A stretch of 64,000 bases of DNA from Xylocopa sonorina (taxonomy: Eukaryota; Arthropoda; Insecta; Hymenoptera; Apidae), in contig NW_027490523.1 of the NCBI RefSeq assembly GCF_050948175.1, positions 94,721-158,720 of the forward strand, in the 5' to 3' direction. Positions 40,601-54,030 of this stretch are shown piece after piece. Under the pieces are notes generated by a model. It did no database searches. It was not told where the DNA came from and saw only the letters and a list, made by a program, of their open reading frames with translations. Both the position numbers and the translations under genes were made by a program. Positions within the stretch are counted from its first letter, which is position 1. Each line of letters starts with the position of its first letter.

Positions 40601-41997
40601 CGCTAGGAAATAGCGTTTGCAGATGTCTACGTATCGTAGCAATAGAGTTCATATGATTCTTAAAACGCGATATCGCATCTCATTTCTATGTTTCATGGTA
40701 AGATGTAATATGATTTGCGAAGTGTTATGTATTCCTCCTCTACATTTCAAATGAATGTAAATGCGACACTTCCTTGCTAGGAAATAGCGTCTGCAGATGT
40801 CTAGGTATCGTAGCAATAGAGTTCTAATGCTTCTTAAAACGCGATATCGCGTCTCATTTCTATGTTTCATGGTAAGATGTAATATGATGTGCGAAGTGTT
40901 ATGTATTCCTCCTCTACACTTCAAATGAATGTAAATGCGACACTTCCCTGCCAGGAAATAGCGTTTGCAAATGTCTACCTATCGTAGCAATAGTGTTCTA
41001 ATGCTTCTTAAAACGCGATATCGCATCTCATTTCTATGTTTCATGGTAAGATATAATATGATTTGCGAAGTGTTATGTATTCCTCGTCTGCACTTCAAAT
41101 GAATGTAAGTGCGACACTTCCTTGCAAGGAAATAGCGTTTGCAGATGTCTACGTATCGTAGCAATAGAGATCTTATGATTCTTAAAACGCGATATCGCAT
41201 CTCATCTCTATGTTTCATGGTAAGATATAGTATGATTTGCGAAGTGTTATGTATTCCTCCTCTACACTTAAAGTGAATGTGAATGCGATACTTCCTTTCT
41301 AGGTAATAGCGTTTGGAGATGTCTACGTATCGTAGCAATAGCTTTCTAATGCTTCTTAAAACGCGATATCGCATCTCATTTCTATGTTTCATGGTAAGAT
41401 GTAATATGATTTGCGAAGTGTTATGTACTCCTCCTGTACACTTCAAATGAATGTAAATGCGACACCTCCTTGCAAGGAAATAGCGTTTGCAGTTGTCTAC
41501 CTATCGTAGCAATAGTGTTCTAATGCTTCTTAAAACGAGATATCGCATCTCACTTCAATGTTTCATGGTAAGATATAATATGATTTGCGAAGTGTTATGT
41601 ATTCCTCGTCTACACTTCAAGTGAATGTAAATGCGACACTTCCTTGCTAGGAAATAGCGTCTCCAGATATCTAGGTATCGTAGCGATAGAGTTCGAATGC
41701 TTCTTAAAACGCGATATCGCATCTCATTTCTATGTTTCATGGTAAGATATAATATGATTTGCGAAGTGTTATGTATTCCTCGTCTGCACTTCAAATGAAT
41801 GTAAGTGCGACACTTCCTTGCAAGGAAATAGCGTTTGCAGATGTCTACGTATCGTAGCAATAGATTTCTAATGCTTCTTAAAACGCGATATCGCATCTCA
41901 TTTCTATGTGTCATGGTAAGATATAACAAGATTTGCGAAGTGTTATGTATTCCTCGTCTACACTTCAAATGAATGTAAATGCGACACTTCCTTGCTA
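40601..41997 (+). repeat. Block repeated at 47.9-49.3 kb (offset 7308)
   Basis: About eight monomers that recur 42 units downstream (47909-49305). Shared markers are GATGTAATATGATGTG, CCCTGCCAGG, AGAGATCTTATG, CTTTCTAGG, CCTGTACAC, CTCACTTCAATG and CGTCTCCAGATATC. Private differences include ACACTTAAAGTG near 41268 and GTTTGGAGATG near 41312. The match ends where CTAGTACATAG (41995) meets CAAGGAAATAG. Confidence 0.82.
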
Positions 41998-42904
41998 GTA
42001 CATAGCGTCTGCTGATGTCTAGGTATCGTAGCGATAGTGTTCTAGTACTTCTTAAAACGCGATATCGCATCTCATTTCTATGTTTCATGGCAAGATATAA
42101 TATGATTTGCGAAGTGTTATGTACTCCTCGTCTACACTTCAAATGAATGTAAATGCGACACTTCCTTGCTAGTAAATAGCGTCTGCTGATGTCTAGGTAT
42201 CGTAGCGATAGTGTTCTAATGCTTCTTAAAACGCGATATCGCATCTCATTTCTATGTTTCATGGCAAGATATAATATGATTTGCGAAGTGTTATGTATTC
42301 CTCGTCTACACTTCAAATGAATGTAAATGCGACACTTCCTTGCTAGTAAATAGCGTCTGCTGATGTCTAGGTATCGTAGCGATTGTGTTCTAATGCTTCT
42401 TAAAATGCGATATCGCATCTCATTTCTATGTTTCATGGTAAGATATAATATGATTTGCGAAGTGTTATGTATTCCTCGTCTACACTTCAAATGAATGTGA
42501 ATGCGACACTTCCTCGCTAGGAAATAGCGTTTGCAGATGTCTACGTATCGTAGCAATAGATTTCTAATGCTTCTTAAAACGCGATATCGCATCTCATTTC
42601 TATGTTTCATGGCAAGATATAATACGATTTGCGAAGTGTTATGTATTCCTCGTCTACACTTCAAATGAATGTAAATGCGACACTTCCTTGCTAGTAAATA
42701 GCGTCTGCTGATGTCTAGGTATCGTAGCGATAGTGTTCTAATGCTTCTTAAAACGCGATATCGCATCTCATTTCTATGTTTCATGGTAAGATATAATATG
42801 ATTTGCGAAGTGTTATGTATTCCTCGTCTACACTTCAAATGAATGTGAATGCGACACTTCCTCGCTAGGAAATAGCGTTTGCAGATGTCTACGCATCGTA
42901 GCAA
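41555..42904 (-). other. Longest open frame (449 codons); not considered coding
   Basis: An uninterrupted minus-strand frame across nearly eight monomers, translating to an arginine-rich 58-residue repeat (a typical unit begins MKHRNEMRYRVLRSIR). It arises because 174 bp is exactly 58 codons and the class A consensus has no stop in this frame; a random 58-codon frame has about a 6% chance of being open, and there are six frames. It has no defined start, ends where B monomers or indels occur, and most unit-to-unit differences change amino acids (SIRT/SIRN/SIRK, VDICKR/LDICRR/LDISRR, KYRIH/KCRIY). Shorter open frames of the same type are found throughout. Confidence 0.85.
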
Positions 42905-43748
42905 TAGCTTTCTAATGCTTCTTTAAACGCGATATCGCATCTCATTTCCATGTTTCATGGTAAGATATAATATGATTTGCGAAGTGTTATGTATTCCTCG
43001 TCTACACATCAAATGAATGTAAATGCGACACTTCCTCGCTAGAAAATAGCGTTTGCAGATGTCTACGTATCGAAGCAATAGAGTTCAAATGCTTCTTAAA
43101 ACGAGATATTGCGTCTCATATCTATGTTTCATGATAAGATATAATATTCATTGCGAAGTGTTATGCATTCCGCGTCTACGATTCAAATGAATGTAAATGC
43201 GACATTTCCTTGCAAGGAAATAGCGTTTGCAGATGTCTACGTATCGTAGCAATAGATTTCTAATGCTTCTTAAAACGCGATATCGCATCTCATTTCTATG
43301 TTTCATGGTAAGATATAATATGATTTGCGAAGTGTTACGTATTCCTCGTCTACACTTCAAATGAATGTAAATGCGACACTTTCTTGCTAGGAAATAGCGT
43401 CTGCAGATGTCTAGGTATCGTAGCAATAGAGTTCTAATGCTTCTTAAAACGAGATATTGCATCTCATATCTATGTTTCATGATAAGATATAATATTCATT
43501 GCGAAGTGTTATGCATTCCTCGTCTACGATTCAAATGAAAGTAAATGCGACACTTCCTCGCTAGGAAATAGCGTTTGCAGATGTCTACGTATCGTAGCAA
43601 TAGAGTTCATATGATTCTTAAAACGCGATATCGCATCTCATTTCTATGTTTCATGGTAAGATGTAATATGATTTGCGAAGTGTTATGTATTCCTCCTCTA
43701 CATTTCAAATGAATGTAAATGCGACACTTCCTTGCTAGGAAATAGCGT
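41800..43748 (+). repeat. C-rich 1.9-kb block, copy 1
   Basis: Eleven monomers with several class C units. It recurs at 45280-47228 (offset 3480, 20 units) and in shortened form at 50500-52008 (a further 5220). Markers are TATGTGTCATGG, ATAACAAGATT, CTAGTACATAG, CTAGTACTTC, GCGATTGTG, TTAAAATGCG, AATACGATT, TACGCATCG, CTTTAAACG and TTGCGTCTC. Confidence 0.86.
42198..42371 (+). repeat. Reference class C monomer
   Basis: Class C is a derivative of class A marked by GTAGCGATAGTG near its start, TTTCATGGCAAG in the middle, CTAGTAAATAGCG replacing the right arm of the palindrome, and CTGCTGATGTCTAGG at its end. It is concentrated between about 41.99 and 56.64 kb, often two or more in succession. 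It is almost absent elsewhere, apart from one copy near 3.97-4.03 kb. It appears to have arisen or been amplified locally. Confidence 0.9.
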
Positions 43749-43763
43749 TTGCAGTTGTCTACG

Positions 43764-44608
43764 TATCGTAGCAATAGAGTTCTTATGATTCTTAAAACGC
43801 GATATCGCATCTCATTTCTATCTTTCATGGTAAGATATAGTATGATTTGCGAAGTGTTATGTATTCCTCGTCTACACTTCAAATGAATGTGAATGCGACA
43901 CTTCCTCGCTAGGAAATAGCGTTTGCAGATGTCTAAGTATCGTAGCAATAGATTTCCAATGCTTCTAAAAACGCGATATCGCATCTCATTTCTATGTTTC
44001 ATGGCAAGATATAATATGATTTGCGATGTGTTATGTCTTCCTCGTCTACACTTCAAATGAATGTAAATGCGACACTTCCTTGCTAGGAAATAGCGTCTGC
44101 AGATGTCTAGGTATCGTAGCGATAGTGCTATAATGCTTCTTAAAACGCGATATCGCATCTCATTTCTATGTTTCATGGTAAGATATAATATGATTCGCGA
44201 AGTGTTATGTATTACTCCTCTACACTTCAAGTGAATGTAAATGCGACACTTCCTTGCAAGGAAATAGCGTTTGCAGATGTCTAAGTATCGTAGCAATAGA
44301 TTTCCAATGCTTCTAAAAACGCGATATCGCATCTCATTTCTATGTTTCATGGCAAGATATAATATGATTTGCGAAGTGTTATGTACTCCTCCTCTACACT
44401 TCAAATGAATGTAAATGCGACACTTCCTTGCTAGTAAATAGCGTCTGCTGATGTCTAGGTATCGTAGCGATAGTGTTCTAATGCTTCTTAAAACGCGATA
44501 TCGCATCTCATTTCTATGATTCATGGCAAGATATAATATGACTTGCGAAGTGTTATGCATTCCTCGTCTACACTTCAAATGAATGTAAATGCGACACTTC
44601 CTTGCTAG
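43764..44608 (+). repeat. Five-monomer block repeated at 54.0-54.9 kb
   Basis: Recurs at 54031-54876, offset 10267 (59 units plus one base). Shared markers are ATCTTTCATGG with GATATAGTATG, GATTTCCAATGCTTCTAAAAA, GTGCTATAATG, GTATTACTCC and ATGATTCATGGCAAG with TATGACTTGCG. The downstream copy has three extra single-base indels. Confidence 0.83.
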
Positions 44609-46788
44609 GAAATAGCGTCTGCAGATGTCTAGGTATCGTAGCAATAGAGTTCTAATGCTTCTTAAAACGCGATATCGCGTCTCATTTCTATGTTTCATGG
44701 TAAGATGTAATATGATGTGCGAAGTGTTATGTATTCCTCCTCTACACTTCAAATGAATGTAAATGCGACACTTCCCTGCCAGGAAATAGCGTTTGCAAAT
44801 GTCTACCTATCGTAGCAATAGTGTTCTAATGCTTCTTAAAACGCGATATCGCACCTCATTTCTATGTTTCATGGTAAGATATAATATGATTTGCGAAGTG
44901 TTATGTATTCCTCGTCTACACTTCAAATGAATGTAAATGCGACACTTCCTCGCTAGGAAATAGCGTTTGCAGATGTCTATGTATCGTAGCAATAGAATTC
45001 TTATGATTCCTAAAACGCTATATCGCATCTCATTTCTATGTTTCATGGTAAGATATAATATGATTTGCGAAGTGTTATGTTTTCCTCGTCTACACTTCAA
45101 GTGAATGTAAATGCGACACTTCCTTGCTAGGAAATAGCGTCTGCAGATATCTAGGTATCGTAGCGATAGAGTTCGAATGCTTCTTAAAACGCGATATCGC
45201 ATCTCATTTCTATGTTTCATGGTAAGATATAATATGATTTGCGAAGTGTTATGTATTCGTCGTCTTCACTTCAAATGAATGCAAGTGCGACACTTCCTTG
45301 CAAGGAAATAGCGTTTGCAGATGTCTACGTATCGTAGCAATAGATTTCTAATGCTTCTTAAAACGCGATATCGCATCTCAATTCTATGTGTCATGGTAAG
45401 ATATAACAAGATTTGCGAAGTGTTATGTATTCCTCGTCTACACTTCAAATGAATGTAAATGCGACACTTCCTTGCTAGTACATAGCGTCTGCTGATGTCT
45501 AGGTATCGTAGCGATAGTGTTCTAGTACTTCTTAAAACGCGATATCGCATCTCATTTCTATGTTTCATGGCAAGATATAATATGATTTGCGAAGTGTTAT
45601 GTACTCCTCGTCTACACTTCAAATGAATGTAAATGCGACACTTCCTTGCTAGTAAATAGCGTCTGCTGATGTCTAGGTATCGTAGCGATAGTGTTCTAAT
45701 GCTTCTTAAAACGCGATATCGCATCTCATTTCTATGTTTCATGGCAAGATATAATATGATTTGCGAAGTGTTATGTATTCCTCGTCTACACTTCAAATGA
45801 ATGTAAATGCGACACTTCCTTGCTAGTAAATAGCGTCTGCTGATGTCTAGGTATCGTAGCGATTGTGTTCTAATGCTTCTTAAAATGCGATATCGCATCT
45901 CATTTCTATGTTTCATGGTAAGATATAATATGATTTGCGAAGTGTTATGTATTCCTCGTCTACACTTCAAATGAATGTGAATGCGACACTTCCTCGCTAG
46001 GAAATAGCGTTTGCAGATGTCTACGTATCGTAGCAATAGATTTCTAATGCTTCTTAAAACGCGATATCGCATCTCATTTCTATGTTTCATGGCAAGATAT
46101 AATACGATTTGCGAAGTGTTATGTATTCCTCGTCTACACTTCAAATGAATGTAAATGCGACACTTCCTTGCTAGTAAATAGCGTCTGCTGATGTCTAGGT
46201 ATCGTAGCGATAGTGTTCTAATGCTTCTTAAAACGCGATATCGCATCTCATTTCTATGTTTCATGGTAAGATATAATATGATTTGCGAAGTGTTATGTAT
46301 TCCTCGTCTACACTTCAAATGAATGTGAATGCGACACTTCCTCGCTAGGAAATAGCGTTTGCAGATGTCTACGCATCGTAGCAATAGCTTTCTAATGCTT
46401 CTTTAAACGCGATATCGCATCTCATTTCCATGTTTCATGGTAAGATATAATATGATTTGCGAAGTGTTATGTATTCCTCGTCTACACATCAAATGAATGT
46501 AAATGCGACACTTCCTCGCTAGAAAATAGCGTTTGCAGATGTCTACGTATCGAAGCAATAGAGTTCAAATGCTTCTTAAAACGAGATATTGCGTCTCATA
46601 TCTATGTTTCATGATAAGATATAATATTCATTGCGAAGTGTTATGCATTCCGCGTCTACGATTCAAATGAATGTAAATGCGACATTTCCTTGCAAGGAAA
46701 TAGCGTTTGCAGATGTCTACGTATCGTAGCAATAGATTTCTAATGCTTCTTAAAACGCGATATCGCATCTCATTTCTATGTTTCATGG
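44570..46788 (+). repeat. 2.2-kb block repeated at 49.8-52.0 kb (offset 5220)
   Basis: Recurs 30 units downstream at 49790-52008. It starts with A monomers (GATGTAATATGATGTG, GAATTCTTATGATTCCT, TTATGTTTTCC, ATTCGTCGTCTTCAC) and continues into the C-rich block. One difference seen is GCAAGTGCG near 45281 against GTAAGTGCG near 50501. The match ends at 46788/52008 (ATGGTAAG against ATGGCAAG). Confidence 0.85.
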
Positions 46789-47299
46789 TAAGATATAATA
46801 TGATTTGCGAAGTGTTACGTATTCCTCGTCTACACTTCAAATGAATGTAAATGCGACACTTTCTTGCTAGGAAATAGCGTCTGCAGATGTCTAGGTATCG
46901 TAGCAATAGAGTTCTAATGCTTCTTAAAACGAGATATTGCATCTCATATCTATGTTTCATGATAAGATATAATATTCATTGCGAAGTGTTATGCATTCCT
47001 CGTCTACGATTCAAATGAAAGTAAATGCGACACTTCCTCGCTAGGAAATAGCGTTTGCAGATGTCTACGTATCGTAGCAATAGAGTTCATATGATTCTTA
47101 AAACGCGATATCGCATCTCATTTCTATGTTTCATGGTAAGATGTAATATGATTTGCGAAGTGTTATGTATTCCTCCTCTACATTTCAAATGAATGTAAAT
47201 GCGACACTTCCTTGCTAGGAAATAGCGTCTGCAGATGTCTAGGTATCGTAGCAATAGAGTTCTAATGCTTCTTAAAACGCGATATCGCATCTCATTTCT
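46430..47299 (+). repeat. 5-mer duplication c, copy 1 (870 bp)
   Basis: Five monomers with two B copies, repeated directly downstream at offset 870. Markers are CTACACATC, CGCTAGAAAATAG, TTGCGTCTC, CGACATTTCC, GTGTTACG and CACTTTCTTGC. The left limit is fixed by CATTTCCATG (C at 46429) against CATTTCTATG (T at 47299). Confidence 0.87.
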
Positions 47300-48158
47300 A
47301 TGTTTCATGGTAAGATATAATATGATTTGCGAAGTGTTATGTATTCCTCGTCTACACATCAAATGAATGTAAATGCGACACTTCCTCGCTAGAAAATAGC
47401 GTTTGCAGATGTCTACGTATCGAAGCAATAGAGTTCAAATGCTTCTTAAAACGAGATATTGCGTCTCATATCTATGTTTCATGATAAGATATAATATTCA
47501 TTGCGAAGTGTTATGCATTCCGCGTCTACGATTCAAATGAATGTAAATGCGACATTTCCTTGCAAGGAAATAGCGTTTGCAGATGTCTACGTATCGTAGC
47601 AATAGATTTCTAATGCTTCTTAAAACGCGATATCGCATCTCATTTCTATGTTTCATGGTAAGATATAATATGATTTGCGAAGTGTTACGTATTCCTCGTC
47701 TACACTTCAAATGAATGTAAATGCGACACTTTCTTGCTAGGAAATAGCGTCTGCAGATGTCTAGGTATCGTAGCAATAGAGTTCTAATGCTTCTTAAAAC
47801 GAGATATTGCATCTCATATCTATGTTTCATGATAAGATATAATATTCATTGCGAAGTGTTATGCATTCCTCGTCTACGATTCAAATGAAAGTAAATGCGA
47901 CACTTCCTCGCTAGGAAATAGCGTTTGCAGATGTCTACGTATCGTAGCAATAGAGTTCATATGATTCTTAAAACGCGATATCGCATCTCATTTCTATGTT
48001 TCATGGTAAGATGTAATATGATTTGCGAAGTGTTATGTATTCCTCCTCTACATTTCAAATGAATGTAAATGCGACACTTCCTTGCTAGGAAATAGCGTCT
48101 GCAGATGTCTAGGTATCGTAGCAATAGAGTTCTAATGCTTCTTAAAACGCGATATCGC
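47300..48158 (+). repeat. 5-mer duplication c, copy 2
   Basis: Matches 46430-47288 at offset 870 with no difference seen. It diverges at 48159, where CGCGTCTC replaces CGCATCTC. The right half then continues into the block that also follows 40.6 kb. Confidence 0.87.
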
Positions 48159-49305
48159 GTCTCATTTCTATGTTTCATGGTAAGATGTAATATGATGTGC
48201 GAAGTGTTATGTATTCCTCCTCTACACTTCAAATGAATGTAAATGCGACACTTCCCTGCCAGGAAATAGCGTTTGCAAATGTCTACCTATCGTAGCAATA
48301 GTGTTCTAATGCTTCTTAAAACGCGATATCGCATCTCATTTCTATGTTTCATGGTAAGATATAATATGATTTGCGAAGTGTTATGTATTCCTCGTCTGCA
48401 CTTCAAATGAATGTAAGTGCGACACTTCCTTGCAAGGAAATAGCGTTTGCAGATGTCTACGTATCGTAGCAATAGAGATCTTATGATTCTTAAAACGCGA
48501 TATCGCATCTCATCTCTATGTTTCATGGTAAGATATAGTATGATTTGCGAAGTGTTATGTATTCCTCCTCTACACTTCAAGTGAATGTGAATGCGATACT
48601 TCCTTTCTAGGTAATAGCGTTTGCAGATGTCTACGTATCGTAGCAATAGCTTTCTAATGCTTCTTAAAACGCGATATCGCATCTCATTTCTATGTTTCAT
48701 GGTAAGATGTAATATGATTTGCGAAGTGTTATGTACTCCTCCTGTACACTTCAAATGAATGTAAATGCGACACCTCCTTGCAAGGAAATAGCGTTTGCAG
48801 TTGTCTACCTATCGTAGCAATAGTGTTCTAATGCTTCTTAAAACGAGATATCGCATCTCACTTCAATGTTTCATGGTAAGATATAATATGATTTGCGAAG
48901 TGTTATGTATTCCTCGTCTACACTTCACGTGAATGTAAATGCGACACTTCCTTGCTAGGAAATAGCGTCTCCAGATATCTAGGTATCGTAGCGATAGAGT
49001 TCGAATGCTTCTTAAAACGCGATATCGCATCTCATTTCTATGTTTCATGGTAAGATATAATATGATTTGCGAAGTGTTATGTATTCCTCGTCTGCACTTC
49101 AAATGAATGTAAGTGCGACACTTCCTTGCAAGGAAATAGCGTTTGCAGATGTCTACGTATCGTAGCAATAGATTTCTAATGCTTCTTAAAACGCGATATC
49201 GCATCTCATTTCTATGTGTCATGGTAAGATATAACAAGATTTGCGAAGTGTTATGTATTCCTCGTCTACACTTCAAATGAATGTAAATGCGACACTTCCT
49301 TGCAA

Positions 49306-49789
49306 GGAAATAGCGTTTGCTGATGTCTACGTATCGAAGCAATAGAGTTCAAATGCTTCTGAAAACGAGATATTGCATCTCATATCTATGTTTCATGATA
49401 AGATATAATATTCATTGCGAAGTGTTATGCATTCCTCGTATGCGACTCAAATGAATGTAAATGCGACACTTCCTTGGAAGGAAATAGCGTTTGCAGTTGT
49501 CTACGTATCGTAGCAATAGAGTTCTTATGATTCTTAAAACGCGATATCGCATCTCATTTCTATCTTTCATGGTAAGATATCATATGATTTGCGAAGTGTT
49601 ATGTATTCCTCGTCTACACTTCAAATGAATGTAAATGCGACACTTCCTTGCTAGTAAATAGCGTCTGCTGATGTCTACGTATCGTAGCAATAGATTTCTA
49701 ATGCTTCTTAAAACGCGATATCGCACCTCATTTCTATGTTTCATGGTAAGATATAATATGATTTGCGAAGTGTTATGTTTTCCTCGTCT
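49306..49789 (+). repeat. Short block repeated at 55.7-56.2 kb
   Basis: Carries CTTCTGAAAACGAG, CCTCGTATGCGACTC, a CCTTGGAAGG palindrome and GATATCATATG. The same set recurs near 55746-56030 (offset 6440, 37 units plus 2 bases), where the palindrome reads CCTTCCAAGG. Confidence 0.78.
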
Positions 49790-52008
49790 ACACTTCAAAT
49801 GAATGTAAATGCGACACTTCCTTGCTAGGAAATAGCGTCTGCAGATGTCTAGGTATCGTAGCAATAGAGTTCTAATGCTTCTTAAAACGCGATATCGCGT
49901 CTCATTTCTATGTTTCATGGTAAGATGTAACATGATGTGCGAAGTGTTATGTATTCCTCCTCTACACTTCAAATGAATGTAAATGCGACACTTCCCTGCC
50001 AGGAAATAGCGTTTGCAAATGTCTACCTATCGTAGCAATAGTGTTCTAATGCTTCTTAAAACGCGATATCGCACCTCATTTCTATGTTTCATGGTAAGAT
50101 ATAATATGATTTGCGAAGTGTTATGTATTCCTCGTCTACACTTCAAATGAATGTAAATGCGACACTTCCTCGCTAGGAAATAGCGTTTGCAGATGTCTAT
50201 GTATCGTAGCAATAGAATTCTTATGATTCCTAAAACGCTATATCGCATCTCATTTCTATGTTTCATGGTAAGATATAATATGATTTGCGAAGTGTTATGT
50301 TTTCCTCGTCTACACTTCAAGTGAATGTAAATGCGACACTTCCTTGCTAGGAAATAGCGTCTGCAGATATCTAGGTATCGTAGCGATAGAGTTCGAATGC
50401 TTCTTAAAACGCGATATCGCATCTCATTTCTATGTTTCATGGTAAGATATAATATGATTTGCGAAGTGTTATGTATTCGTCGTCTTCACTTCAAATGAAT
50501 GTAAGTGCGACACTTCCTTGCAAGGAAATAGCGTTTGCAGATGTCTACGTATCGTAGCAATAGATTTCTAATGCTTCTTAAAACGCGATATCGCATCTCA
50601 ATTCTATGTGTCATGGTAAGATATAACAAGATTTGCGAAGTGTTATGTATTCCTCGTCTACACTTCAAATGAATGTAAATGCGACACTTCCTTGCTAGTA
50701 CATAGCGTCTGCTGATGTCTAGGTATCGTAGCGATAGTGTTCTAGTACTTCTTAAAACGCGATATCGCATCTCATTTCTATGTTTCATGGCAAGATATAA
50801 TATGATTTGCGAAGTGTTATGTACTCCTCGTCTACACTTCAAATGAATGTAAATGCGACACTTCCTTGCTAGTAAATAGCGTCTGCTGATGTCTAGGTAT
50901 CGTAGCGATAGTGTTCTAATGCTTCTTAAAACGCGATATCGCATCTCATTTCTATGTTTCATGGCAAGATATAATATGATTTGCGAAGTGTTATGTATTC
51001 CTCGTCTACACTTCAAATGAATGTAAATGCGACACTTCCTTGCTAGTAAATAGCGTCTGCTGATGTCTAGGTATCGTAGCGATTGTGTTCTAATGCTTCT
51101 TAAAATGCGATATCGCATCTCATTTCTATGTTTCATGGTAAGATATAATATGATTTGCGAAGTGTTATGTATTCCTCGTCTACACTTCAAATGAATGTGA
51201 ATGCGACACTTCCTCGCTAGGAAATAGCGTTTGCAGATGTCTACGTATCGTAGCAATAGATTTCTAATGCTTCTTAAAACGCGATATCGCATCTCATTTC
51301 TATGTTTCATGGCAAGATATAATACGATTTGCGAAGTGTTATGTATTCCTCGTCTACACTTCAAATGAATGTAAATGCGACACTTCCTTGCTAGTAAATA
51401 GCGTCTGCTGATGTCTAGGTATCGTAGCGATAGTGTTCTAATGCTTCTTAAAACGCGATATCGCATCTCATTTCTATGTTTCATGGTAAGATATAATATG
51501 ATTTGCGAAGTGTTATGTATTCCTCGTCTACACTTCAAATGAATGTGAATGCGACACTTCCTCGCTAGGAAATAGCGTTTGCAGATGTCTACGCATCGTA
51601 GCAATAGCTTTCTAATGCTTCTTTAAACGCGATATCGCATCTCATTTCCATGTTTCATGGTAAGATATAATATGATTTGCGAAGTGTTATGTATTCCTCG
51701 TCTACACATCAAATGAATGTAAATGCGACACTTCCTCGCTAGAAAATAGCGTTTGCAGATGTCTACGTATCGAAGCAATAGAGTTCAAATGCTTCTTAAA
51801 ACGAGATATTGCGTCTCATATCTATGTTTCATGATAAGATATAATATTCATTGCGAAGTGTTATGCATTCCGCGTCTACGATTCAAATGAATGTAAATGC
51901 GACATTTCCTTGCAAGGAAATAGCGTTTGCAGATGTCTACGTATCGTAGCAATAGATTTCTAATGCTTCTTAAAACGCGATATCGCATCTCATTTCTATG
52001 TTTCATGG
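49790..52008 (+). repeat. Second copy of the 44.6-46.8 kb block
   Basis: Twelve to thirteen monomers matching 44570-46788 at offset 5220, including the C-rich stretch with CTAGTACATAG near 50698, GCGATTGTG near 51079 and TACGCATCG near 51590. This is the third appearance of that C-rich haplotype in 10 kb. Confidence 0.85.
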
Positions 52009-52259
52009 CAAGATATAATATGATTTGCGAAGTGTTATGTATTCCTCGTCTACACTTCAAATGAATGTAAATGCGACACTTTCTCGCTAGGAAATAGCGT
52101 CTGCTGATGTCCAGGTATCGTAGCGATAGTGTTCTAATGCTTCTTAAAACGCGATATCGCCTCTCATTTCCATGTTTCATGGTACGATATAATATGATTT
52201 GCGAAGTGTTATGTATTCCTCGTCTACACTTCAAATGAATGTAAATGCGACACTTCCTT

Positions 52260-54030
52260 GCTAGGAAATAGCGTCTGCAGATGTCTAGGTATCGTAGCAA
52301 TAGAGTTCTAATGCTTCTTAAAACGCGATATCGCGTCTCATTTCTATGTTTCATGGTAAGATGTAATATGATGTGCGAAGTGTTATGTATTCCTCCTCTA
52401 CACTTCAAATGAATGTAAATGCGACACTTCCCTGCCAGGAAATAGCGTTTGCAAATGTCTACCTATCGTAGCAATAGTGTTCTAATGCTTCTTAAATCGC
52501 GATATCGCACCTCATTTCTATGTTTCATGGTAAGATATAATATGATTGCGAAGTGTTATGTATTCCTCGTCTACACTTCAAATGAATGTAAATGCGACAC
52601 TTCCTCGCTAGGAAATAGCGTTTGCAGATGTCTATGTATCGTAGCAATAGAATTCTTATGATTCCTAAAACGCTATATCGCATCTCATTTCTATGTTTCA
52701 TGTTAAGATATAATATGATTTGCGAAGTGTTATGTTTTCCTCGTCTACACTTCAAGTGAATGTAAATGCACGACACTTCCTTGCTAGGAAATAGCGTCTG
52801 CAGATATCTAGGTATCGTAGCGATAGAGTTCGAATGCTTCTTAAAACGCGATATCGCATCTCATTTCTATGTTTCATGGTAAGATATAATATGATTTGCG
52901 AAAGTGTTATGTATTCGTCGTCTTCACCTCAAATGAATGTAAGTGCGACACTTCCTTGCAAGGAAATAGCGTTTGCAGATGTCTACGTATCGTAGCAATA
53001 GATTTCTAATGCTTCTTAAAACGCGATATCGCATCTCATTTCTATGTGTCATGGTAAGATATAACAAGATTTGCGAAGTGTATGTATTCCTCGTCTACAC
53101 TTCAAATGAATGTAAATGCGACACTTCCTTGCTAGTACATAGCGTCTGCTGATGTCTAGGTATCGTAGCGATAGTGTTCTAGTACTTTCTTAAAACGCGA
53201 TATCGCATCTCATTTCTATGTTTCATGCAAGATATAATATGATTTGCGAAGTGTTATGTACTCCTCGTCTACACTTCAAATGAATGTAAATGCGACACTT
53301 CCTTGCTAGTAAATAGCGTCTGCTGATGTCTAGGTATCGTAGCGATAGTGTTCTAATGCTTCTTAAAACGCGATATCGCATCTCATTTCTATGTTTCATG
53401 GTAAGATATAATATGATTTGCGAAGTGTTATGTATTCCTCGTCTACACTTCAAGTGAATGTAAATGCGACACTTCCTTGCTAGGAAATAGCGTCTGCAGA
53501 TGTCTAGGTATCGTAGCAATAGAGTTCTAATGCTTCTTAAAACGCGATATCGCGTCTCATTTCTATGTTTCATGGTAAGATGTAATATGATGTGCGAAGT
53601 GTTATGTATTCCTCCTCTACACTTCAAATGAATGTAAATGCGACACTTCCCTGCCAGGAAATAGCGTTTGCAAATGTCTACCTATCGTAGCAATAGTGTT
53701 CTAATGCTTCTTAAAACGCGATATCGCACCTCATTTCTATGTTTCATGGTAAGATATAATATGATTTGCGAAGTGTTATGTATTCCTCGTCTACACTTCA
53801 AATGAATGTAAATGCGACACTTCCTCGCTAGGAAATAGCGTTTGCAGATGTCTATGTATCGTAGCAATAGAATTCTTATGATTCCTAAAACGCTATATCG
53901 CATCTCATTTCTAGGTTTCATGTTAAGATATAATATGATTTGCGAAGTGTTATGTTTTCCTCGTCTACACTTCAAGTGAATGTAAATGCGACACTTCCTT
54001 GCTAGGAAATAGCGTCTGCAGATATCTAGG
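52260..54030 (+). repeat. 7-mer duplication with many single-base indels
   Basis: The segment starting near 52260 repeats near 53479 (offset 1219, seven units plus one base), for roughly three monomers. Both resemble 44.6-45.2 and 49.8-50.4 kb. Private GGTTTCATGTTAAG or TGTTTCATGTTAAG replaces TGTTTCATGGTAAG in both. The segment breaks the 174-bp register far more often than its paralogues. Confidence 0.8.
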
